Assembly (NCBI GenBank): GCA_963755705.1
Contig: CAVWKW010000002.1
Span: 124,001 to 188,000, forward strand
Source: JBARDN01 sp963755705
GTDB taxonomy: Bacteria > Desulfobacterota > Binatia > Binatales > Binataceae
Reading direction: 5' to 3'
Length of the DNA stretch: 64,000 bases
The notes below the pieces were generated by a model, which was not told the DNA's origin, made no database searches, and was given only the letters and a program-made list of their open reading frames with translations. Shown piece after piece: positions 1-9,984 of the stretch (the stretch's first letter is position 1; the number at the start of each line of letters is the position of its first letter). The translations under genes were made by a program, and so were the position numbers.

Positions 1-2585
1 GATTTTGCACTTTCGAGGAGCGACAGATCGCGAACCTGACGAACTGAAAAATCACTTATCTCGACGATCGCATTACCTTCGCGATCCAGAATTGTGACGT
101 CGAACGTAGCTACCGGATTTTCAATCGACGCGCCGGCCTTGCTCCGGATATATGCATAACAAGTAGGCGGTAGCTGGCCCGAAACAGAAACCCTGCCATA
201 GGAGATCGGCACATACAGATAGCCCGCCGTGTCACTGCCCTTGATCAGAAACATCGCGCTGCCGGTCGCCATATCGAGCAATGCAGGATGCAACCGATAA
301 GTGCCGACTTCCGCCCTGTATTCTGGCGGCAATTGCAGCAGGCTCAAGGCTTCATTACGACCGAGCCAGATCCGTTCGAGGTTGCGCCATCGCGGTCCGA
401 ATTCGATGTGACGCTCCTGCGCACCGTTTCGAACCGAACCCTCGCCGCCGAGATTGTCCGAGTCACACCGGCGCCGGAGGCCCTCAATATCACACCGGCT
501 GACCGAAGGCAGCCTCGCGGTAGCTACTTCTCCGCCCGCGCATTCGATCCATTGCGTCGAACCGTTGACGATTGTGCGTGCGGAAAAGCGGTAGGTTTCG
601 CCCTCTTTGTGCATTGAAAAGCGAACGGGCTGTCTTGAATGCGCCTCCACTTTCAGTGGTTGATTGACAAAGAAGTTGCTAATTAAACATTCTGAGGCGC
701 CGGTTAGATCAGCCACCGCGGCTCGAACCATCTCCAGGTAGCCTGTCGCGGGAAAAAGCCCGGTGCCGCCGCTTAGCCGATGCTCATTTACTATCCAGTC
801 GGTTTCCAGACTTAAGCTCGTGGAATAGGTAGTTGCGTCGTTTTCATGCTCCGCATGGCCGAGTAACGGATGAATTGGATTGAGCTCTGAGTATCCATTC
901 AACTCGGCGGCCATTCCGGTATCTATCCACCGGGGCCATTGGATCGAGACACAGCGCGATCCGCCTGACGACCGAGACGTGGCGAAGGCGTCCAAAAACG
1001 CGCTGGCGGCGACGTAGTCGATTTGTCCCGCCGGTGCCACATGCGAACTGACAGAGGACATCAAAAGAAAAAAATCGCTCGGATCATGACGGAACACTGA
1101 TTCCAGTACCAGCGCACCGCGAACCTTTGGCTCTATCACGCGAGCTGCACTCGCCCGATCCTTTTGCAGCAGGGGCATATCATCGAGCACGCCGGCTGCG
1201 TGGATAATTCCATTAATCGGACCGAATCGTGCGCGAACCTGGTTCGCGGCCCGCTTCATGGTTTCCTCATCGCAAACGTCGGCCGTACCGATCATTACTT
1301 CGGTACCCAAACTCTCGATTTCGCGAATCAATCTGATCTTCCGAGAGGTTGCATCGTCACGATGATGACTGGTTAACCATTCCTCCCATGTATCTTTGGG
1401 AGGAAACGTCCGGCGGCTGATCAATACGAGCCGCGCCCGAATCGTCTTGGCAATCGAACCAGCCAGAACGAGACCAATTCCCCCAAGCCCCCCGGTTATC
1501 AGATATACGCCTTGATCACGAAGAACGATCGCAGACTTGCTATCCGTTGCACGACATTTCGCGAAAGTCTGGATCCAGCGCCGGTTCCGTCGATATGCCA
1601 CGGGCGAGTCAACATTTTGCGCCCGAAGTTCCGCGAGAATCTGGGAAGCGGCTTCCATGGTCATCTCAGTTGAGTTGTCTACGGAAGAGGGGCTGCGATG
1701 AATTTCCACATCGATATTTTGGCAGCGCACGTTGGCGAGTTCTTTCGGAATAACCCCACACGGACCCGCCAGCAGCGCGCGGCCGGGAGCCAGCACTGGC
1801 TCTTCGGCGACCTGGTGGAGATTGTTGGATACAACTGCAATCTGCACTGAGGCCGCAGGATCTATGGCTCCCAATGCCTGACCGAGAAACAGGAGACTGT
1901 AAAAGCTCATCGTCTCCCTGACCGATAGTTCACCAAGCGAGTCCTGACCGTCGCCGGGCGCGCATACAGACCAAAGATGGACGATCGTACGCGGGAGATT
2001 TCCTTGCGCGGCGATTTCGGAAAGTAGTCTCTGATAGTCAGTTGTATTATCGGGATCGATCTCGAACCGGGCGGGAGCGAGGCGCGCAAATTTGCGCCCG
2101 GGCTGCACCGCGAAATATTGCTCGCCACGACGCAGCAGCAATTGAATGATTTGGGCGCCGACGCCCTGCCGATCCTCGAAGACGAGCCACGGGCCATGAC
2201 TCTGTGCAATCTCTTTCCGACTCAAGTCCGCACGCTTCCATGACGAACGAAAAAATCCAGTCTCCCGGTCCTTCGACGGCTCCTCGTGCGAGTCCATGAC
2301 GGGTGCAATCTTCCGTCCCGGTTCGATCCAGAAACGCTCGCGCTCGAACGGGTATGTCGGCAGCGGCAGCCGTCGCCTGACTTCATGCGCGTGGAAGCCT
2401 TTCCAATCGATCTTCTTTCCAGCAGTCCACAACTGTCCGAGAGCGCGAACAATGAACTCCTGATCAGAGGTGTTGTCGCGCCGCACTCGCAGCGAGGAAA
2501 TGACGATCTGACTGGCTGAAAAACCCCGGTGCTGTTCGCACAGAGCACTCAGCGTGTTGCCCGGCCCGACCTCCAGAAGGATTGC
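1..2585 (-). CDS. PKS continuation after frameshift: end of AT, KR and DH domains (partial)
   Basis: This is the downstream part of the polyketide synthase that starts at 5008, read in the frame one base away from the upstream part, and it stays open to the window edge. It resumes at the last AT strand (LLEVGPGNTLS). A post-AT linker (YPFERERFW) and a KR structural subdomain follow. The catalytic KR has the NADPH loop TGGLGGIGL and an LDD motif (AAGVLDD), which is typical of B-type ketoreductases. Its active-site stretch is DYVAASAFLDA, where the usual catalytic Asn four residues after Tyr is Ser. A dehydratase follows, with the His motif EHRLSGGTGLFP and the second-hotdog motif HPALLD. No carrier protein is seen between AT and KR. 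The gene is truncated at position 1, so later domains (ACP, further modules or release domain) are not visible. KR before DH is the reverse of the usual DH-KR order. Confidence 0.85.
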
Positions 2586-5008
2586 CCCGGGGTCTCGAGC
2601 GCCCGAGCAATACCGTCCGAGAAGCGCACCGTCTGACGGAGCTGCCGCGCCCAATAATCAGGATCGGTCGCCTCGCCATCGGTGATCCAGGAGCCGGTCG
2701 CGCTCGAAATGTACGGAATCCGAGGCGGTGACAATTCGAACTTTCTCACAAAATCGGCAAACCCGCGCAGGATCGGGTCCATCATGCTGGAATGGAATGC
2801 GTGCGAAACCCGCAACCGGCTATATTGGACGCCCGCGCCGGCCAATGACTTTTCGAGCCCTCCGATCGCCTGGTCCGGACCTGATACGACACACTGACCA
2901 TCACCGTTGACGCTGGCCAGGGAAAGTTTTCCGTTAAGGAGAGGAACGACCTGGTTTTCAGGCAGCGGCACCGCGGTCATCGATCCGGAGGGCAGACTCT
3001 GCATCAGGCGTCCGCGTTCCGCGATAATCTGCAGGCCCGCTTCGAGTGAAAAAACTCCGGCAATGCAGGCCGCGGCCAGTTCTCCGACACTATGACCAAT
3101 CATCGCCGCAGGTTTGACGCCCCACGAAGCCCACAGCTTGGCCAATGCATATTCGATGACGAATAACGCAGGCTGCGTGAGGCGCGTCTGATCGAGCAAT
3201 TCGGTGGCTGAGCTGGTTTCCGTGTCCGGCGGAAACAGGATGGTGCGCAGATCTATTCCAATGAATTGGTATAGGTAGTCAGTGCAGAAATCGATTACGG
3301 ATCTGAACTCCAGCTCGGATTCATATAGCCCGCGGCCCATCAAGAGGTATTGCGATCCCTGCCCCGAGCAGAGAAAGATCACCGGTGGATCGTTCTCCGA
3401 TGCGAAATTCGCGAGCACGCGTTTCGGGTCGCTTCCGCGCAATGCTTTGACCGCATCACTCGAATCCCTGCAGATGACGGCGCGCCGGAGCCGAAAAGCT
3501 TTGCGGCCGAGATGACCAGTGAATGCCACATCCGCGAGGTTTGGCGATTTCTCCTCCACATGATCGGCGAGGTTCCCCGCCATCGCATCCAGAGCCGCCG
3601 GCGTTTTTGCTGACAGGGTCAACAACTGCCACGGCCGCGCGGGCCCAGACGGAGTCGCCGGAGGCGCCTCTTCCAGAATTGCGTGCGCGTTGGTTCCGCC
3701 GATCCCGAGCGAAGTAACTCCGGCGCGACGCGGTTGTCCGTCGCTCTCCCAGTCCCGCAGTTTGGTGTTCACATAGAACGGGCTGCGATCAAAATCGATC
3801 AGCGGATTCGGCTGAGAGAAGTTAAGGCTGGGCGGAAGCTCTTGATGTTCCAGCGCCAGCACGGTCTTGATGAACCCGGCGACCCCGGCAGCGGCGTCGA
3901 GGTGGCCAATGTTCGTCTTCAGCGAACCGATGGCGCAAAATCCTTTGCGTTCGGTGCTGGTGCGAAACGCGCGAGTGAGAGCGGCTATTTCGATCGGATC
4001 GCCCACCGCGGTGCCGGTCCCATGTGTTTCAACATACGAGATCGAGTCAGCCTCGGTATCGGCTACCGTGAGTGCCTCGGCAATTGCATCGGCCTGACCG
4101 GCCACACTTGGCGCGAGATATCCGACCTTGCGCGCGCCGTCGTTGTTGATGGCGGTGCCGCGAATTATGGCATGAACGAGATCGCCGTCCGTGATTGCGT
4201 CCTCGAGCCGGCGTAAGACGACTATACCAAGTCCGCTCCCGAAGATTGTGCCGCTAGAAGCGGCGTCGAAAGAGCGGCAGTGGCCATCACGCGACAAGAT
4301 TTCGCCTTCGCGATATAGGTAGCCACGCCCATGGGGTATCTCGATAGTAACACCACCCGCCAACGCCATATCGCACTCGTGGCTCAGCAGACTTTGGCAG
4401 GCCAGATGGATTGCGACCAGAGAAGTTGAACAGGCAGTCTGCACGGCAAGACTTGGTCCCGTGAGGTTGAGTTGGTACGAGACCCGTGAGGCGAGGACAT
4501 CTTTGTCGTTGCCGGTTTGCTTCAGAAGAAACAGACCCGCACTCGCGACAAGTTCGGAATTGGCGAGCAGATTATTGATCAGATAACTGTTCATGCCCGA
4601 TCCGGCATAAACGCCAATTCTTCCTGTGAACTCGTCAGGACACCATCCTGCATTATCAAGCGCTTCCCACGCACATTCGAGAAAGTGGCGATGCTGCGGA
4701 TCCATGATTGCAGCGTCGCGTGGACTCAGACCAAAGAAGTTCGCGTCGAAGCGGTCGATATCTTCAAGAATTGCGGCGGCTTTAACGTAGTCCGAATTTC
4801 CAAGCTCGGCAGCGGTCACACCCGCCTCGATCAATTGTTCATCGCTAAGCCTGCTGATCGATTCCACTCCGTTGCGAAGATTGCGCCAGAACTCGGTCAA
4901 GTTGCGCGCCCCCGGGAATCGCCCGGCCATCCCGACGACCGCGATCAACGGGCCAGCAGAACTATTTTCGGCGGCGTTGACCGTAAATTTGACTTGGCTG
5001 CGATCCAT
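2549..5008 (-). CDS. Modular polyketide synthase, KS-AT part (frame broken in AT)
   Basis: This is a type I polyketide synthase module start. The ketosynthase (about residues 20-440) has the active-site Cys in TACSTSLVA (about residue 193), then HGTGT and KTNIGHLDAAAG. An acyltransferase follows, with GHSVGEL (about residue 639) and HAFHSSMMDP, the HAFH signature expected for malonyl-CoA. The frame ends in a nonsense tail (QSFWRSGRATR) exactly where the AT should continue as ILLEVGPGNTL in the next frame. The break lies in a CCCCGGGG run at 2585-2592, and adding one base there would restore a protein continuing through KR and DH to position 1. The gene sits 11 bases after the A-PCP gene ending at 5020 and is likely its partner. 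As written it would make an 819-residue protein lacking the end of AT. A recent mutation and an assembly error are both possible. Confidence 0.88.
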   Translation of the reverse strand: MDRSQVKFTVNAAENSSAGPLIAVVGMAGRFPGARNLTEFWRNLRNGVESISRLSDEQLIEAGVTAAELGNSDYVKAAAILEDIDRFDANFFGLSPRDAAIMDPQHRHFLECAWEALDNAGWCPDEFTGRIGVYAGSGMNSYLINNLLANSELVASAGLFLLKQTGNDKDVLASRVSYQLNLTGPSLAVQTACSTSLVAIHLACQSLLSHECDMALAGGVTIEIPHGRGYLYREGEILSRDGHCRSFDAASSGTIFGSGLGIVVLRRLEDAITDGDLVHAIIRGTAINNDGARKVGYLAPSVAGQADAIAEALTVADTEADSISYVETHGTGTAVGDPIEIAALTRAFRTSTERKGFCAIGSLKTNIGHLDAAAGVAGFIKTVLALEHQELPPSLNFSQPNPLIDFDRSPFYVNTKLRDWESDGQPRRAGVTSLGIGGTNAHAILEEAPPATPSGPARPWQLLTLSAKTPAALDAMAGNLADHVEEKSPNLADVAFTGHLGRKAFRLRRAVICRDSSDAVKALRGSDPKRVLANFASENDPPVIFLCSGQGSQYLLMGRGLYESELEFRSVIDFCTDYLYQFIGIDLRTILFPPDTETSSATELLDQTRLTQPALFVIEYALAKLWASWGVKPAAMIGHSVGELAAACIAGVFSLEAGLQIIAERGRLMQSLPSGSMTAVPLPENQVVPLLNGKLSLASVNGDGQCVVSGPDQAIGGLEKSLAGAGVQYSRLRVSHAFHSSMMDPILRGFADFVRKFELSPPRIPYISSATGSWITDGEATDPDYWARQLRQTVRFSDGIARALETPGQSFWRSGRATR
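2585..2592 (-). other. Frameshift site in PKS acyltransferase
   Basis: This is a run of four C then four G. Upstream of it (minus strand) the AT domain is read in one frame; downstream, AT, KR and DH motifs continue without a stop in another. One missing G or C within the run accounts for the shift. Confidence 0.85.
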
Positions 5009-5019
5009 TCTTGATGCCG

Positions 5020-7005
5020 TTATTGAGAGGCGTTGTGCGATGCCGTCCGCGTGCGTTTCAGGAGCGTCTGTCGCCTGATGGCTCCGCGGTTCGAATCGTT
5101 GGGCGAATTTCCACCGCTGCTACCCGTCCCTCCGCTCAAATGCGCAGCGAGCGCTGCGATAGTCGGATAGGAAAACAAGTCAGTTAGAGGTATCTCACGC
5201 TTCAATCTCTGCCTGAGACAAGTGGCAACCTCGGCCACGACTAGAGAGGTCGCTCCAAGATCAAAAAGATTGATCTGAAGCCCGACCGTATCGAGGCCGA
5301 GCGCGTCCTGCCAAATTCCGGTGATGACGCGTTCAAGGTCCGTGCTCGCTCGAGCAAGAGTTGCGTTCCCTCCTCCGATTGTATCAATGTTCGGAGTGGG
5401 CAGAGCGTTTCGATCGATCTTTCCATTAGGGGTCAGAGGCATCGTCTCCAGGAACGTTATAACCGACGGAATCATATACTCCGGCAGTTTATGACCCGCA
5501 TAAATTTTCAGCTCCTGCTGACTGACGTTCCTCCCGGGTCTGGCAACGATATAGGCCGCTAACAACGGATTTTCAGCCCGGTCGCGGCGGGCCACCGCCA
5601 CGGCTTCGTGCACAGCGGGATGAGTGCCCAGCACCGTCTCGATTTCGCCAAGCTCAATCCGGAAGCCGCGAATCTTCACCTGTTGATCAGTCCGCCCAAT
5701 AAACTCGATTTCACCGTTATCGCGGAACCGGGCAAGATCACCCGTTCGATACAAGAACTCGTGCCGATCGGGTTCCAATGAATTGAAAATGAATTTCTCT
5801 GCCGTGAGATCGGGCCGTCGCCAGTAACCGCGCGACACTCCCGCCCCGCCGATATATAGCTCACCGGCGGCGCCTATCGGTGCGAGGCCACCTTGCTCGT
5901 CAAGGATGTAAATTCGGGTGTTCGCGATCGGTCTGCCAATTGAAACCGCAGCAGCCGACCTTGTCAGTGCATGGGTCGTTGACCACACTGTGGTCTCGGT
6001 CGGGCCGTACATGTTGAAAATCTCGGCGCTCAGTGCATCGCTCAGTTGATTAGCCAACGGCAGCGGCAACGCTTCTCCGCCAAGAAACAGCTTTCGAAGC
6101 TGTTTCATTGCCAACAGAGTCTCTGGTGAACGAATCAACGCCCGCGCGAGAGTCGGAGTGCATTGGAAATGAGTCACATGATGGCGGCTCAGTTGGGCCG
6201 CGATCGAGTAATCGCCTGTGGCGGCCAGGCCGTCCTCGCCGGTCTGCAATACGATCGTGAAACCGCGCGTGAGGGTCCATAAAAGTTCCAGCACGGAAAT
6301 GTCGAAAGAAATGCTGGTGACCGCCAACCAGATTCCTTCTTCGGGCCCTACTACGCGATCCATCCCGGCAAATAGGTTCACCACGTTGCGATGCTCGACC
6401 ATCACGCCTTTGGGCGTTCCAGTCGATCCGGAGGTGTACATCAGATAGGCGAGGGAAGAGGCTGTCGCATCCGATGTATGGCTATCGGGGACGCCGGCCG
6501 TGTTGTAATCAGCTTCGCAAGCGTCGGTTTCATCGAGCGCGACTACGATCGCGCGCGAATTCGCAAAACGATCTTTAAGGTGCGGCTGAGTAAGAATGAC
6601 GCTCGCGGCGCTATCTTTCAGCATGAAGGCCAGCCGATCGAGGGGGAAGCCAGGATCGAGCGGAAGGTACGCCGCGCCTGCCTTCAATACCCCAAGCATC
6701 GCCACCACCATCTCGAGCGAGCGCTCCATTGAGATAGCGACGATAGTTTCGGGACCGACCCCGAGCTTGGCCAACCGGCCAGCGAGAGTTCCGACCCGCT
6801 TCCAGAGGCTCGCGTACGTCAGCGCCTGATCGCGGCAGATCACCGCCGTTTTTTCGGGAGTGCGAAGTGCCTGGTCGTCAAAGAGATCATGGACCCGCTT
6901 ATGAGAGTCAATCTCCACATCAGTACGGTTCCATTCGACTAACCGATACCGTTGATCTGACACTGGCACTGAATCGTGATTCAAATCATTCAAGAGAGTG
7001 ATCAC
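5020..7005 (-). CDS. Stand-alone NRPS A-PCP didomain, glycine-like pocket
   Basis: This 661-residue protein is an adenylation domain followed by a peptidyl carrier domain, with no condensation domain. Core motifs are intact: YTSGSTGTPKGV (A3), MYGPTETT (A5), YRTGD (A7) and LTPNGKIDR with the catalytic Lys (A10). The carrier site is DLGATSL. Reading the ten specificity positions by comparison with PheA gives D-I-L-Q-F-G-M-V-W-K, which resembles the glycine-type codes I remember (DILQ-G--WK). Its basic tail after the PCP (GAIRRQTLLKRT) resembles the tail of the other A-PCP protein (26470-28434) and may dock to the next ketosynthase. The start is GTG at 7005, 13 bases after the carbamoyltransferase stop, and the gene is followed directly by the PKS at 5008. 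It probably loads an amino acid for that PKS. Confidence 0.9.
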   Translation of the reverse strand: MITLLNDLNHDSVPVSDQRYRLVEWNRTDVEIDSHKRVHDLFDDQALRTPEKTAVICRDQALTYASLWKRVGTLAGRLAKLGVGPETIVAISMERSLEMVVAMLGVLKAGAAYLPLDPGFPLDRLAFMLKDSAASVILTQPHLKDRFANSRAIVVALDETDACEADYNTAGVPDSHTSDATASSLAYLMYTSGSTGTPKGVMVEHRNVVNLFAGMDRVVGPEEGIWLAVTSISFDISVLELLWTLTRGFTIVLQTGEDGLAATGDYSIAAQLSRHHVTHFQCTPTLARALIRSPETLLAMKQLRKLFLGGEALPLPLANQLSDALSAEIFNMYGPTETTVWSTTHALTRSAAAVSIGRPIANTRIYILDEQGGLAPIGAAGELYIGGAGVSRGYWRRPDLTAEKFIFNSLEPDRHEFLYRTGDLARFRDNGEIEFIGRTDQQVKIRGFRIELGEIETVLGTHPAVHEAVAVARRDRAENPLLAAYIVARPGRNVSQQELKIYAGHKLPEYMIPSVITFLETMPLTPNGKIDRNALPTPNIDTIGGGNATLARASTDLERVITGIWQDALGLDTVGLQINLFDLGATSLVVAEVATCLRQRLKREIPLTDLFSYPTIAALAAHLSGGTGSSGGNSPNDSNRGAIRRQTLLKRTRTASHNASQ

Positions 7006-7018
7006 CTTATCGCCAGAC

Positions 7019-8776
7019 TCATACGCGACTCACAAGATTATCTTCGATAAACAGACAATCAATTCCGGTACTCAGAAAAGTCTCTACCGCTTCGCGCGGG
7101 GTATTAACTATCGGCTGGCCTTTTACATTAAAGCTCGTATTCAGCACGATCTCGCGCCCTGTCGCCCTTCCTACTGCGCGCAGCAGCATGTGGAAGGCTG
7201 GGTTGTCGTCAGACCCAACGGTCTGCACGCGCGCGGAGCCATTGACGTGGGTTATTGCGGGCAGCGTCGCACGATACTCCTCCCGAACATCCACTGTTGC
7301 GATCATATAGGGCAACGCAGTCATTGGCGGAACTTCGAACCATCGATGAGCTTGCTCGATCGAGACGGCAGGAGCAAAGGGGCGAAAGGCCTCGCGCTTC
7401 TTAACCATCGCGTTGATCCGATCACGCATTTCCGGAATCGAGGGATCGGCGAGGATGCTTCGATTTCCGAGCGCGCGCGGTCCAAACTCCATCTTTCCGC
7501 GATACCAGGCGACGACCTTCCCTTCTCCAATCACGCTTGCCGCCTGGGCACAGGTCTCTTCAAGGTTTGCGAAGTGGGTAACCTTAATCGAGTTGGAAAA
7601 ATCCCTGAATGCCCCATCAATCTCGGATGACGGATGGTCCGGGCCCAGAAATGGAACGGAAAACCTTTGATTGGGGACGGAACCTGCCATCGACGCGCGA
7701 TACAGCGCCGCACCCAGCGCGGCTCCGTCGTCGCCGGCGGCAGGCTGCACGTAGATTTCATCGAACAGGCCCGCGCGGATCAGCTTTCCGTTCGCGCTAC
7801 AATTCAAAGCGACGCCTCCGGCCAAAGCGATTTTCCGGAGTCCCGTAGACGAGCCAAAATGCCCACAGATGTGAAGAACCGCACGGTCCAGGGTGGCTTG
7901 AAGCGCCGCCGCCACGTCACGATGGGTTTGAGTAATTTCCGTTCCCGGCTCGCGGCTAGGAATAAGATTCCGGGAAAGCCATTGGCGCGTTTGCAGATAA
8001 TTCTCGCGCTCGTCGCGGGTGCGGTTCAGCCGAAGGATTGGAACCCTTACGGTGCCATCAGGACGGCATTCGAGGGCTTGGCGAAAGACTCCCTCGAAAC
8101 GCTGCGGATCGCCATAGGGCGCCAGCCCCATTATTTTGTATTCGTCGGAATTGAAATCGAAGCCAAGATGGTAGGTGACGAGAGAATACAGAATCCCCAA
8201 CGAATCGTTGGCCGATATCTCACGGAGCTTTTCCAACTTTCCGCGATTGCCGTGATAGATCGACCCGCTCTGCGTCTCGCCCATCGCGTCCAGCACGACC
8301 ACCAGACACTCGTCCCATCCAGAAGTAAAGTATGCGCTGGCGGCATGACTCAAATGATGATTGACCTGGTGAACGCGTTCGGCAGGGAAATCCGGCCACC
8401 GCCGATGGACCTGTTTGACCAGCGCATTCCTGGAAAAGACTGTTTCGTAAAGCAGCGCACTCGTCGGGTCGAGACCGAAAATCTCTCCAAACGGCTCGTA
8501 ATCGAAGCAATGCGCGACTTCGTCGATGTCGCCGAAGGATAATCCGGCCCCACGCAAACAATACGCGAGCGCTTGAGCAGGAAACTCTCCGGATTGCTTG
8601 CGTCGATTAAAACGTTCCTCGCTGGCGGCCGCGACAATGACGCCATCGAGGACCAGAGCGGCCGCCGCGTCGAATCCTTGCGCGATCCGATATTCACGCT
8701 CCTCCAAGCCGGGCCAGTGTGCTCGTTTGAAGCTCACAGCTTCCGATAGCCCGCTCACACCCACAATTGCCGTCAT
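7019..8776 (-). CDS. O-carbamoyltransferase (NodU/TobZ/CmcH family)
   Basis: This family transfers a carbamoyl group from carbamoyl phosphate, through a carbamoyl-adenylate, to a hydroxyl of a secondary metabolite. The N-terminal Kae1-like part has the metal-binding VNHHLSHAASAY and the sugar-kinase-like loops VVLDAMGETQSG and LAGGVALNCSANG. The C-terminal YrdC-like part has FGPRALGNRSILADP. The length (585 residues) is normal. I start at the ATG at 8776, giving MTAIVGVSGL, because AAGGA lies seven bases upstream; a TTG at 8794 and an ATG at 8785 are alternatives. The position within the biosynthetic gene row implies a tailoring role. The hydroxyl it would modify could be the one made by the CmlA-like enzyme or by the JmjC-type enzyme, which is inference. 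Confidence 0.93.
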   Translation of the reverse strand: MTAIVGVSGLSEAVSFKRAHWPGLEEREYRIAQGFDAAAALVLDGVIVAAASEERFNRRKQSGEFPAQALAYCLRGAGLSFGDIDEVAHCFDYEPFGEIFGLDPTSALLYETVFSRNALVKQVHRRWPDFPAERVHQVNHHLSHAASAYFTSGWDECLVVVLDAMGETQSGSIYHGNRGKLEKLREISANDSLGILYSLVTYHLGFDFNSDEYKIMGLAPYGDPQRFEGVFRQALECRPDGTVRVPILRLNRTRDERENYLQTRQWLSRNLIPSREPGTEITQTHRDVAAALQATLDRAVLHICGHFGSSTGLRKIALAGGVALNCSANGKLIRAGLFDEIYVQPAAGDDGAALGAALYRASMAGSVPNQRFSVPFLGPDHPSSEIDGAFRDFSNSIKVTHFANLEETCAQAASVIGEGKVVAWYRGKMEFGPRALGNRSILADPSIPEMRDRINAMVKKREAFRPFAPAVSIEQAHRWFEVPPMTALPYMIATVDVREEYRATLPAITHVNGSARVQTVGSDDNPAFHMLLRAVGRATGREIVLNTSFNVKGQPIVNTPREAVETFLSTGIDCLFIEDNLVSRV

Positions 8777-8794
8777 CGATTGCATCCTTACCAA

Positions 8795-8963
8795 ATCATG
8801 TGCTGATGTAGCTTACGTGCCGTAATCAGCTATTCCTTCATCATCCTCGTCTTCGCTAGAAATCAGTGGCAGGATTCACCGAAAGCGCTCATTCATAGGC
8901 TGAAAAGCACCCTGCGAGCGAGCGCCAAGGGTCGTACAGGGCCCTCAAACAGTAGCCCTTAGG
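8795..8963. promoter_or_regulatory. Divergent intergenic region between carbamoyltransferase and JmjC-like gene
   Basis: These 169 bases separate two divergently transcribed genes and so must hold both upstream regions. I see no convincing -35/-10 pair and no clear operator. Confidence 0.35.
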
Positions 8964-9056
8964 TTGAAATTCGCTACGCTAAAACGGACTTTTCGGCGAA
9001 GATCTCTCGAGTCGCTTCTTGCAGGATGGGAATCGTTGGTGACCAGAAGGAACGAA

Positions 9057-9971
9057 ATGGCAGGAAATACCAGCTCGACCGCTGGGGCGCAGTTGCTCGA
9101 GAACGAATCCACCCGGTTTCTGGAGCTGGCCTCGACTACCTTCGCCAGAGACTTTAATCGCCAACCATTCCAGTTGCGCCATAATCTTGCCGACAATCCC
9201 ATCCTTCAACTTGATCGCCTGGTCGAACTATCGTTGCGCCTCGGGGCGATACCAGGCGAGGTCTATTTCGACGTAGGGATCGACAAAATTGATCAGCGCT
9301 GGGACCAGACACCGAAAGCGGCAGCGACGGTCGCAGATGTGATCAGGAATATCAGCGAATCGAAAGCCTGGATCATTCTTCGCCGCGCCGACCTCGATCC
9401 TCGGTATCGCGCGTTACTCGAACAATGCATGACGGAATTGAGAGGTGCCGGCGGGAGCGAATGGCCTGAGCGGGTGCGCGTGCAAAACGCGATCGTTTTT
9501 ATAACCTCGCCCAAGCGCATAACGACCTACCACATCGATCGGGAATGTAACTTCATTCTCCAGATTCAAGGAAAAAAAACCATCTACGTGTTTGACCAGA
9601 ATGATCGCGAAGTTCTGTCCGAGGAAGAACTCGAGCGTTTCTGGGCGGTCGATAACAACGCGGCGCGCTACAAGGAGCGATACCAGGATCGAGCGAAGAT
9701 ATATTGCCTCGGGCCTGGTGACGGCATCCATGTCCCGGTAAATGCACCCCATTGGGTCCAGAATGACGATAATATCTCCATCACACTGAGTGTGAATTTT
9801 CAGTTCAAAGATACCTATCGAGCCGACAAATACCGGGCAAATTACTATCTGCGGCGGCTTGGCGTCACGCCGGCACCTCCGAACAGTTTCCCGCTGCGGG
9901 ACGCGCTGAAGGTCTCGGTCATTCGCGGTGCCGCTTTGCTTGCCAAGCCGCTCAAAATGTTCCGGTCCTGA
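9057..9971 (+). CDS. JmjC/cupin-type Fe(II)/2-oxoglutarate oxygenase
   Basis: This is the only plus-strand gene inside the cluster. It has the double-stranded beta-helix signature of JmjC-type hydroxylases: TTYHIDREC supplies the HxD metal ligands, ILQIQGKKTIYVF is the following strand, and GDGIHVPVNAPHW supplies the distal His. Such enzymes hydroxylate side chains or carrier-bound substrates using iron, oxygen and 2-oxoglutarate. I choose ATG at 9057 because AAGGA lies five bases upstream, giving 304 residues; a TTG at 8964 would add 31 residues. The C-terminal third (after DTYRADKYRANYY) is basic and ends KPLKMFRS. It may be a tailoring hydroxylase for this pathway, but its opposite orientation leaves room for an unrelated role. 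Confidence 0.72.
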   Translation: MAGNTSSTAGAQLLENESTRFLELASTTFARDFNRQPFQLRHNLADNPILQLDRLVELSLRLGAIPGEVYFDVGIDKIDQRWDQTPKAAATVADVIRNISESKAWIILRRADLDPRYRALLEQCMTELRGAGGSEWPERVRVQNAIVFITSPKRITTYHIDRECNFILQIQGKKTIYVFDQNDREVLSEEELERFWAVDNNAARYKERYQDRAKIYCLGPGDGIHVPVNAPHWVQNDDNISITLSVNFQFKDTYRADKYRANYYLRRLGVTPAPPNSFPLRDALKVSVIRGAALLAKPLKMFRS

Positions 9972-9984
9972 CGCTCGGCGGCTC

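Noticed and set aside
7634..8542. A 302-residue plus-strand frame inside the carbamoyltransferase gene
   Set aside because: It is antisense to a gene with clear family motifs.
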